Origin: an uncultured bacterium
GTDB lineage: Bacteria; Planctomycetota; UBA1135; GCA-002686595
Direction: 5' to 3'
DNA: 5,927 nt
Assembly: GCA_902826945.1 (NCBI GenBank)
Contig: CADEGS010000254.1
Coordinates: forward strand, 1-5,927
Under the pieces are notes generated by a model. It did not search any database. It was given only the letters and a program-made list of their open reading frames with translations, and was not told the origin of the DNA. Positions 1 to 5,523 of this stretch are shown here, in pieces; within the stretch, counting starts at the first letter, position 1; every line of letters begins with the position of its first letter. The position numbers and the translations under genes are program-made.

Positions 1-871
1 GGTGGCAGTCGCCGCAGGTGAAGGCCACCTGCTCGTGGTAGAGCTTGGCCAGCTCCGAGCCGGTCACCAGCGAGCCGTCCGCGTTCACGTCGTCGGCCAG
101 GTTGGCCGCGGTGAAGGCCTGGTTGTTGAAGATGTCGCCCGGCGTCTGGCTGTTGCGCACGCTGTACACCGGGTGCTGGTCGAGCGAGCGGACGGCTCCG
201 ACCGAGGCCGAGCCGGCCGAGAACTGGTCGTCCTCCACCGCGCGGAACGACAGGTCGGCGGCCGTGTCGCCGTACAGGCCCTGGTTCTGCGGCACGGAGT
301 TCTCGACGCCGGCCGTGAACAGCGCGCCCGAGAAGATGCCCGTCGAGGTCGCGAGCATGCTCTGCTCGACGCTCTCCGCGTGGTCCACGTGGCACTGGCC
401 GCAGCCGCGACCGCGCGACGTGACGCGCAGGTCGCCCGGGTTGACGAACTGCAGGAAGTCGATCGCGGTGTAGTCGTGGCCGTCGACCGTGTAGTCGGGG
501 AACGTGTCCAGGCCGGCGCGCGTCAGGCGGTTGAAGTAGGCGCGCGCGTCGGTCTCCCACTGCGCGCGGTCGCCGATCTCCGGCGGCGGCGGCACGTGGC
601 TCGCCAGCTTGTCCGCGCCCTCGGGGTTGCCGCCGTGGCAGGTCGTGCACAGGAGCTGCGACGCCGTCCCGAAGGGGTGCGGGTTCTCGATCCCCGGCCC
701 GGAGTAGTCGTTCGCGTCCGGCGTCCCGTTGTGGCACAGCATGCACGACTGCACCGCGGCGCTCTGCTGCCGCCCGCTCGACTCCCCGCTGCACCCGGCC
801 AGGGCCAGGACGAAAGCCGCGGCGAGCACGCCTCCCGCCCCCCGATTCTCCAGCGACCGCGCTCCGCGCAT
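1..871 (-). CDS. Multiheme cytochrome c lipoprotein, N-terminal part (runs off the left edge)
   Basis: This is a probable outer-membrane electron-transfer lipoprotein. The reading frame is open from the ATG at 871-869 to the window edge, giving 290 visible residues and no stop, so the gene is partial at its 3' end. Residues 1-26 form a lipoprotein signal peptide ending in the lipobox LAGC (Cys27). The +2 residue is Ser, which fits outer-membrane sorting. CXXCH motifs lie at Cys43, Cys75, Cys157 and Cys286, the last one ending at the edge. Between the third and fourth motifs is a long heme-free stretch (about 162-285) beginning with a segment of the type SMLATSTGIFSGALFTAG, which resembles a pattern I associate with large secreted multiheme cytochromes. 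The start is supported by AGAGG 7 nt upstream of the ATG. The gene is separated by 173 nt from the heptaheme gene upstream, so it may have its own promoter or be the last part of the operon. It does not use the three-heme module of its neighbours. It is not recognisable as a named protein, and its substrate is unknown. Confidence 0.9.
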   Translation of the reverse strand, partial: MRGARSLENRGAGGVLAAAFVLALAGCSGESSGRQQSAAVQSCMLCHNGTPDANDYSGPGIENPHPFGTASQLLCTTCHGGNPEGADKLASHVPPPPEIGDRAQWETDARAYFNRLTRAGLDTFPDYTVDGHDYTAIDFLQFVNPGDLRVTSRGRGCGQCHVDHAESVEQSMLATSTGIFSGALFTAGVENSVPQNQGLYGDTAADLSFRAVEDDQFSAGSASVGAVRSLDQHPVYSVRNSQTPGDIFNNQAFTAANLADDVNADGSLVTGSELAKLYHEQVAFTCGDCH

Positions 872-878
872 GGCTTTC

Positions 879-883
879 CCTCT
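879..883 (-). promoter_or_regulatory. Ribosome binding site of the left-edge cytochrome gene
   Basis: AGAGG on the minus strand sits 7 nt before the ATG at 871-869, in a purine-rich run. It supports that ATG as the start and places the lipoprotein signal peptide at the N-terminus. Confidence 0.6.
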
Positions 884-897
884 CCCGCTCTCCCCCC

Positions 898-925
898 GGA
901 CCCGAGCTCGTTCCCGCGCGGGTCC
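898..925. repeat. Inverted repeat in the 5' leader of the left-edge cytochrome gene
   Basis: GGACCC at 898-903 pairs with GGGTCC at 920-925. The interior also contains the perfect 10-bp palindrome CCCGCGCGGG at 913-922, which is an alternative fold. The repeat lies about 27-54 nt upstream of the start codon at 871. It could be an operator, an RNA stem in the leader, or chance in GC-rich DNA. The pairing is seen directly and no function is established. Confidence 0.35.
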
Positions 926-1028
926 CTTCTCCGCGCTCGGGGCTAGATCGAAGGGGCGCCGTCGCGAACTTGAGACCCGTGCAAGCCCGGGGCAAGGCCG
1001 CGGAAAGGAGCGCGCGGAAGCGATTTCG

Positions 1029-1044
1029 CCCGCACGCCTGCGGG
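1029..1044 (-). terminator. Short hairpin right after the heptaheme stop; possible weak terminator
   Basis: On the minus strand, directly after the TGA at 1047-1045, CCCGCA and TGCGGG form a perfect 6-bp stem with the 4-nt loop GGCG. The bases that follow (CGAAATCGC) are not a U-run, so this is not a classical intrinsic terminator. It may attenuate transcription or protect the 3' end, leaving partial read-through into the next cytochrome gene. Confidence 0.3.
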
Positions 1045-1725
1045 TCAGTCCGTCACGACCTGGTGCCAGTCCGTGGGCAGGTGGCAATCGTTGCAGTTGT
1101 CCACCCAGCCGAGCCCGATGTGGTTCGGGTTGTCCGCGGCGAGCAGGTCGTCGCGGTGGCAGGTCAGGCACTCGACGTCCGTCGGCACGAAGCGGCCGAC
1201 CTCGGCGCCCTCGTGGCAGCGGCGGCAGGCGGTGGAGGCGTGCACACCGACCAGCGGGAAGCGCGAGCGGTCGTGCATCTCGAGCATGCCGACCGGCTGC
1301 CAGGTGTCCTGCCCGTGGCAGTTCGTGCAGGAGGGCCCCAGCGTGCCGATGTGCACGTCCTCGTGACAGCCGGCGCAGCCGCGCCCGACGAAGTCGGCCA
1401 CCGGCCCGCGGTCGTTGTGGCAGCGCAGGCACTGCGCCCGCTCGTGCGACCCGAGCAGCGGCACGCCGGTCTCCGCCGCGTGGTCGAAGACGAAGTCCGC
1501 GCGCAGGTCCTGCCACTTGGCGCCGGTGTGGCACAGGCCGCAATCGGCCGGGAAGGACTCGTGCGGCACGACCGGCCCCTGGCCGCGCCACCAGGCGTTG
1601 CGGGCCGGCAGCCCGGCCCGCTCGCCGCGCGCCAGGCAGGCCGCCAGCAGGCTCGCCAGCGCCAGGGCCAGCGGCACCAGGCCGCGGCCGCGGGCCGTCC
1701 CTCTCGCTCGAGCGTCTTCGTCCAC
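1045..1725 (-). CDS. Heptaheme cytochrome c lipoprotein
   Basis: This is a probable outer-membrane electron carrier, working as the terminal or docking cytochrome of a porin-cytochrome conduit. The chosen GTG start at 1725 gives 226 residues and is preceded by GAGGTG with a 6-nt spacer. The longer GTG at 1734 (229 residues) is possible but has a poorer ribosome binding site. An Arg-rich n-region and hydrophobic core end in the lipobox LAAC (Cys30), with +2 Leu. Seven CXXCH motifs start at Cys62, 99, 117, 133, 167, 186 and 211. After a lone first heme come two copies of a three-heme module: (F/M)xxH, then FPLxGxH before heme 1, a His after heme 2, and CXXCHxxxxW for heme 3. Exactly one well-placed spare His exists for each heme (His55, 82, 94, 125, 151, 162, 202), so bis-His ligation is likely. 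The gene starts just after the beta-barrel stop, consistent with co-translation. I cannot tell whether it faces the periplasm or the outside. Confidence 0.92.
   Translation of the reverse strand: MDEDARARGTARGRGLVPLALALASLLAACLARGERAGLPARNAWWRGQGPVVPHESFPADCGLCHTGAKWQDLRADFVFDHAAETGVPLLGSHERAQCLRCHNDRGPVADFVGRGCAGCHEDVHIGTLGPSCTNCHGQDTWQPVGMLEMHDRSRFPLVGVHASTACRRCHEGAEVGRFVPTDVECLTCHRDDLLAADNPNHIGLGWVDNCNDCHLPTDWHQVVTD
1066..1494 (-). repeat. Two tandem three-heme modules in the heptaheme protein
   Basis: Copy 1 covers about 1494-1303 and copy 2 about 1290-1066. Both follow the same order: a His upstream, VPLLGSH or FPLVGVH, CXXCH, CXXCH, a further His, then CXXCH followed four residues later by Trp. 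The repetition is at protein level and too diverged to be obvious in DNA. The same module recurs in the 23-heme protein, there usually with Phe in place of the final Trp. Confidence 0.75.
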
Positions 1726-1731
1726 GCGCAC

Positions 1732-1737
1732 CACCTC
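1732..1737 (-). promoter_or_regulatory. Ribosome binding site that favours the GTG at 1725
   Basis: GAGGTG (1737-1732) is a perfect six-base match to the anti-Shine-Dalgarno complement and lies 6 nt from the GTG at 1725. It overlaps the TGA stop of the barrel gene and the alternative GTG at 1734, so using 1734 would require the weaker GAGG further upstream. Confidence 0.55.
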
Positions 1738-3442
1738 AGTAGGCCCTCTGCAGGTAGAAGCCGAGGGTAGCGGATCCCTCGTCGTCGAACACGCGCCCTT
1801 CCACCTGCAGGGACGCCCGCCAGCCCCAGAAGTCGCGCAGCTCCCGGCCGACGCTCAAGCGGTGCTGGAGCACGTCGTCCGCGTCGTTCTCGAACTCCTC
1901 GATGGTGTGGTGCGCGAACTGGTAGTAGACGCGCCAGCTCCCGCCCTCGACCGGGAGGCCCCACGTCAGCTCGCCGCCGAACGAGCGGCTGAACGCGCCC
2001 GCCACGACGAAGCCGGTCAGGTCCAGGTGGCTCCCCTCCCCCAGCGCGCCCGCCAGGTCGAGGCCCAGGCGCGCGTCGCCGCCCTCCTCGTTCTCGTCCG
2101 ACCAGACTCCGACCGCGCTGTGCAGGCGGTGCCCGCCGCTCAGGACCCAGCCGGAGAGCGACAGGCGGTCGTCGCGGTTGTCGTCGAGCTCGCCGTCGTC
2201 GAGGAGCTGGAACTCGTCGCGGTCGATCTCGGGGATCTTCTGGTGCGTGAAGGTCAGGCTCGTCGCCGCGCCGTCGCTCCACGCCCGCCCGAGCACGACC
2301 AGCGCCTGCGTCAGGTCCAGGCTGGTGCCCTTCACCGGATCGGTCGAGCCGTAGTAGTCGACCCACAGCGTGGCGAACGCGTTCCAGCCCTGCGGCGGGG
2401 CGTAGCGCATGCGCGCGACCAGGAGGTCGCGGTCGGCGTCGCCGTGGTGGAGGGTCTTCTGGTAGCCGCCGGCCAGCGTGAAGTTCCGGTCGGGGTCGAG
2501 CAGCCACTCGTAGTAGCCGGCGACCTGGAAGTCGTCGCCGGTCGAGAGGTCCGGCCCCGGCTCGGGCAGGAAGCCCAGGCTGAAGCCGTAGCTGTCCCCG
2601 TTGCGCCGCCGCCAGCCCCACTCGACGCCGTCGAGCAGGCCGAACTCGACCATGCCGCGCTGCAGGAAGCGCCCGGCCTCCCAGCGCAGGGGCTCGTAGC
2701 GCGTCCCGCCGTCGGCATAGGACGCGCGGTCGAAGCGCAGCTTCGTGAACGCCTCGTCGTCCTGGTCCGGCAGGTCGGTCGTGCGCAGGTTGCCCTCGAG
2801 GTCCACGTGCAGCGTCCCGCCGCGGCCGAAGGGGTTCTCGACGCGCACGTCCGCGCCGGCGCGCAGGAACGAGTCCGAGCGATCGTCCAGGGTCGTGTAG
2901 GTCGCGCTGCCGCCGACGTGCAGGCGCGCGGTCAAGAGCGGGTCGCGCTCCTCCGGACGCACCGGCCGCATGCGCGCGAGCAACGGGTCGCCCGGGCGGA
3001 ACTCCTCGTCGCGGTTGGTCCAGGCGATGGTCTCCTGCGGCGGCTCGGCCGCCGCGGCGTCCCCTCCGCCCTGCTCCGGGAGCGGCGCGGGCGGCTCCTC
3101 GGCGGGCGGCGGCGGCGCCAGCCGCTCGCGCGGCACGAGCACCTCGGCGCGCGTCCCGGGCTCGAGCACGAGCGAGCGGTCGTGCAGCTCGACCACGGCG
3201 CTGCGCTCCGCCGTCTCGAGCACGTTGCCGCCCAGCAGGCGCCCGTCGCGCGGGTGGAACAGCACCAGGTCGCCCGCGCGCAGGCCGTCCGCGGCGCCGC
3301 GGTCGACCACCACCACCCCGCCCGGGCGCGCCTCGCTGACGCGCAGCTCGACGCGCTCGGCGTCGCGCTGCGCCGCGCGCGGCGCACGCGCGCACAGGAA
3401 CGCGCAGGCACACGCGAGGACCAGGACGCGCACGAGGCTCAT
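1736..3442 (-). CDS. Outer-membrane beta-barrel of a porin-cytochrome conduit, with N-terminal FlgT_C-like domain
   Basis: This 568-residue protein probably forms the pore that lets the neighbouring cytochromes pass electrons through the outer membrane. Residues 1 to about 24 are a signal peptide (hydrophobic core VLVLACACAFLC, then a likely site near APRAAQ). Residues about 29-106 form a small beta-rich domain with the pattern GGVVVVDRGAADGLRAGDLV, then GRLLGGNV and SAVVEL, like the C-terminal domain of FlgT and related SH3-like folds. Residues about 107-137 are a Pro/Ala/Glu-rich linker. From about 165 to the end, alternating hydrophobic strands rich in Tyr, Trp and Gly alternate with acidic loops. 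The chain ends in aromatic residues (GFYLQRAY), the usual barrel-assembly signal. The mature part contains no Cys. The barrel of about 400 residues is shorter than MtrB-type barrels. The role as conduit is inferred from its place between two multiheme cytochrome genes. A porin unrelated to electron transfer is possible but unlikely. Confidence 0.9.
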   Translation of the reverse strand: MSLVRVLVLACACAFLCARAPRAAQRDAERVELRVSEARPGGVVVVDRGAADGLRAGDLVLFHPRDGRLLGGNVLETAERSAVVELHDRSLVLEPGTRAEVLVPRERLAPPPPAEEPPAPLPEQGGGDAAAAEPPQETIAWTNRDEEFRPGDPLLARMRPVRPEERDPLLTARLHVGGSATYTTLDDRSDSFLRAGADVRVENPFGRGGTLHVDLEGNLRTTDLPDQDDEAFTKLRFDRASYADGGTRYEPLRWEAGRFLQRGMVEFGLLDGVEWGWRRRNGDSYGFSLGFLPEPGPDLSTGDDFQVAGYYEWLLDPDRNFTLAGGYQKTLHHGDADRDLLVARMRYAPPQGWNAFATLWVDYYGSTDPVKGTSLDLTQALVVLGRAWSDGAATSLTFTHQKIPEIDRDEFQLLDDGELDDNRDDRLSLSGWVLSGGHRLHSAVGVWSDENEEGGDARLGLDLAGALGEGSHLDLTGFVVAGAFSRSFGGELTWGLPVEGGSWRVYYQFAHHTIEEFENDADDVLQHRLSVGRELRDFWGWRASLQVEGRVFDDEGSATLGFYLQRAY

Positions 3443-5523
3443 CGCTTCTTCCTCGCGCGCCGCAGGATCTGGTCCTCGTTCACCCCGTGACAGTCCACGC
3501 ACTGCATCCCGAGCGGCTTGTAGCGGATGACCTGCCTCCCTCCATCGACCGTCATGGGCTCGTGGCACGCGGAGCAGGCGACCTTTTCGTGCGCCTCGTC
3601 GAGCAGGAAGCGCGAGTGCCAGTTGTGGTGGAAGGAGAGCTCCTGGAAGCTCTTTCCGGCCTTGTGGCAGCGCGCGCAGCTCGTGACCCCGGCCTGGTCG
3701 AACTGGCGGGCGTGCGGGTCCTCGTGGCAGTCCGCGCAGGCCTTGCCGCGCGCGCGGCCCCACGTGCGGCCCTCGTCGTCGGGACGGCGCAACGCCTCGT
3801 GGCAGCCGGTGCAGCCGACCGCCTCGTGCGCCCCCGAGAGCGGGAAGCCCGTCCAGCGGCCGTGGTCGAAGCCGTCGGGGAAGGCGCGGAACGAGCTCGT
3901 GACGTGGCAGCGCGCGCAGTCCGTGCGCCCGTCCACCTGGCGCGCGAAGGAAGGACCGTCGAAGCCGCCCCGGTGCGGGTCGTCGTGGCACGTCACGCAG
4001 CCGCTGAAGCGGCCGAAGTGGTCCTCGACGCGCCCGAAGGTGCGGCCGGTCGCGTCGGGCTCGTGCGCGTCCGCGTGGCAGGCCTCGCAGCTCTCCTGCG
4101 CGTGCGCGCCGTCCACGGGGAAGCCGGTCCAGAAGCCGTGGTCGAAGCGGCCGGCCTCCAGCGCGTCGAAGGTCGTCGTCTCGTGGCAGGCGCCGCACTC
4201 GGGCGCCGACAGCTCGGCCACCGCCGCGGCGCGCGCGGCGAAGAAGCCGGCGTGCGCGTCCGCGTGGCAGGCGCTGCAGTGGGTCGGCGTGCCGCGGAAG
4301 ACGCGCGGCGCGCCCTCGCCCGGGACCGCGTGGCAGGCCTCGCACTCCGTCTCGACGTGGCTGCCGGTGAGCGGCATGGCGCTCCGCTCGTGGTGCGCCA
4401 GGTCGAAGGCGTGCGGCTCGAAGCGGGTCGTGTCGTGGCAGCCCACGCAGCCCAGGTCGGCGAACGGGCCCGCGGCGAACTGCCCGCCGTGCGGGTCGGC
4501 GTGGCAGCTCGCGCAGTCGTCCTGGCGGCGGCCCGGGTAGCGCGCCGCGAAGGGCTCGAGCGCGCGGTCGTGGCACTGGGCGCAGCCGACCTCGGCGTGC
4601 GGCGGGTCGAGCCGGAAGCCCGTCAGGGCGTGCTGCGCCTTGGCCAGCTCGAGCGTCTCCTCGCGGAAGGTCGGGTGCTCGGGCCGGTGGCAGGCGCCGC
4701 AGCTCGAGCGCGGGCTCTTGCCCGCCATCTCGGCCACCGCGGAGAGGAACTCCGGCGCGTGCGGCGTCTCGTGGCAGTCGCCGCACTCGCGCGCGGCCAC
4801 CGAGTGGCTCGGCGCCCGGCCGAGCGCGTCGAGCGAGGTCGGCTCGCCCGCCGCGTGGCACGCGTCGCAGCGCAGGTCCGCGTGCCCGCCGGTCAGCGGC
4901 ACGAAGAAGTCGTGCCCCTGCGAGTCGAGCCCGTCCTCCAGGAACGACACCTGGCCGTGGCACTTGGCGCAGCCCAGCACCATCTGGCCCTCGTGATTGT
5001 CCTCGTGGCACGTCCCGCAGGCCTGGTCGAGCCCGCGGTAGCGCGTCCCGCCCTCGGGCAGCACGTCGGCGGCGGCGTTCTCGTGGCACTCGGTGCAGTC
5101 GATCTCCAGGTGCTCGCCCCACATCGAGAAGCCGACGCGCTGGTGCTCGAAGGCGTCCGGGTCGGGCACGTCCGCGGCCGCGAAGCTCTGCGCGTTGACC
5201 ATCGCGAAGCTCGGCCCGTGGTGGTCCGAGTGGCAGCGCGCGCAGCGCGCCACGCTCTCGTCGCCGAGCACCCCGTGCAGGCCGTGGCGCGTCCGGATGT
5301 CCTCGGCCACGCCCGCGTGGCACTCCAGGCAGGCCTGGGTCATGTCGCGCCGCCAGCCGCCGTGGCAGGCGCTGCAGCCGCTCGAGCCGGAGAGGTCGGG
5401 CGAGCGCTCGTGGACGCTCGCCAGCGGGCCTGGGGAGGTCTGCCCCAGGTCCACGAGCGCCAGCGACACGACCAGGCAGCCCGAGGTGATCGCGATCCAC
5501 AGGTGCGGGCGGCGCAGCCTCAT
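3439..5523 (-). CDS. 23-heme cytochrome c, probably inner-membrane anchored and periplasmic
   Basis: This 694-residue protein is probably a molecular wire carrying electrons between the inner membrane and the outer-membrane barrel. CXXCH motifs start at Cys50, 65, 94, 143, 169, 185, 219, 247, 275, 314, 337, 359, 394, 416, 443, 479, 509, 536, 571, 596, 616, 650 and 675, about one heme per 30 residues. Hemes 4-21 fall into six three-heme modules: (F)xH, FPLxGxH, CXXCH, CXXCHxDxHxGxF, CXXCHxxxxF. Three hemes precede them and two follow. Each module offers three non-motif His, enough for bis-His ligation of all its hemes. Residues about 8-26 are a hydrophobic segment after a basic n-region. No AxA-type cleavage site follows, so it may be an uncleaved anchor. 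The ATG start is supported by GGAGG 6 nt upstream and overlaps the upstream stop as ATGA; the longer frame to the right of it is not used. The C-terminus is basic (RRARKKR). It matches the broad cytochrome c3-like multiheme family, but I recognise no named orthologue. Confidence 0.95.
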   Translation of the reverse strand: MRLRRPHLWIAITSGCLVVSLALVDLGQTSPGPLASVHERSPDLSGSSGCSACHGGWRRDMTQACLECHAGVAEDIRTRHGLHGVLGDESVARCARCHSDHHGPSFAMVNAQSFAAADVPDPDAFEHQRVGFSMWGEHLEIDCTECHENAAADVLPEGGTRYRGLDQACGTCHEDNHEGQMVLGCAKCHGQVSFLEDGLDSQGHDFFVPLTGGHADLRCDACHAAGEPTSLDALGRAPSHSVAARECGDCHETPHAPEFLSAVAEMAGKSPRSSCGACHRPEHPTFREETLELAKAQHALTGFRLDPPHAEVGCAQCHDRALEPFAARYPGRRQDDCASCHADPHGGQFAAGPFADLGCVGCHDTTRFEPHAFDLAHHERSAMPLTGSHVETECEACHAVPGEGAPRVFRGTPTHCSACHADAHAGFFAARAAAVAELSAPECGACHETTTFDALEAGRFDHGFWTGFPVDGAHAQESCEACHADAHEPDATGRTFGRVEDHFGRFSGCVTCHDDPHRGGFDGPSFARQVDGRTDCARCHVTSSFRAFPDGFDHGRWTGFPLSGAHEAVGCTGCHEALRRPDDEGRTWGRARGKACADCHEDPHARQFDQAGVTSCARCHKAGKSFQELSFHHNWHSRFLLDEAHEKVACSACHEPMTVDGGRQVIRYKPLGMQCVDCHGVNEDQILRRARKKR
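3450..3454 (-). promoter_or_regulatory. Ribosome binding site of the beta-barrel gene
   Basis: GAGGA on the minus strand is 7 nt before the ATG at 3442-3440. It lies inside the last codons of the 23-heme gene, which encode its basic Arg/Lys tail. This fixes the start and supports translational coupling across the ATGA overlap. Confidence 0.7.
3643..5133 (-). repeat. Six tandem three-heme modules in the 23-heme protein
   Basis: The modules contain Cys143/169/185, 219/247/275, 314/337/359, 394/416/443, 479/509/536 and 571/596/616. Modules five and six (about 4146-3871 and 3870-3643) are the most alike: FDHGxWTGFP, GAH, then a GRTxGR stretch, CHxDPH and CARCH. They also retain similarity in DNA (around 4111-4149 and 3839-3876, 276 nt apart), which points to a fairly recent duplication. 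The others are similar only in protein pattern. Confidence 0.8.

Larger units (their letters stand above)
872..1044. other. Intergenic region between heptaheme gene and left-edge cytochrome gene
   Basis: This 173-nt stretch is the only real gap in the window. It holds a hairpin directly after the heptaheme stop (1029-1044), an inverted repeat in the leader of the next gene (898-925) and the ribosome binding site at 879-883. I see no convincing -35/-10 pair. On the minus strand 995-980 reads TTGCCCCGGGCTTGCA, which has the spacing of a sigma-54 -24/-12 element, but the -24 GG is TG and a second consensus position also differs, so it is at best a weak candidate. No small ORF with a good ribosome binding site was noticed. 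Confidence 0.6.

Noticed and set aside
980..995. Sigma-54 promoter for the left-edge cytochrome gene
   Set aside because: The spacing fits, but the nearly invariant GG of the -24 element is TG and another consensus position also differs; chance matches are easy in GC-rich DNA.
3392..3412. Cys residues in the barrel signal peptide (positions 11, 13, 17) as a lipobox
   Set aside because: They lie within the hydrophobic core of a normal signal peptide, and a barrel protein is not expected to be lipidated there.
3500..5400. Frequent recurrence of TCGTGGCA-like octamers on the plus strand, resembling a CRISPR array or regulatory repeat
   Set aside because: They are the reverse complement of codons for the CXXCH motif and the following acidic residue. 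Spacing follows the heme motifs and there are no uniform spacers.
5476..5478. Cys16 of the 23-heme protein as a lipoprotein attachment site
   Set aside because: The preceding residues (ITSG) are only a partial lipobox match and the hydrophobic core continues for about ten residues after the Cys, so it is inside the membrane segment.
1045..5523. Naming the genes mtrA, mtrB and mtrC
   Set aside because: The layout is analogous, but heme numbers (23 and 7 rather than about 10 each), the repeat module and the barrel's N-terminal domain do not match those proteins, so symbols would mislead.
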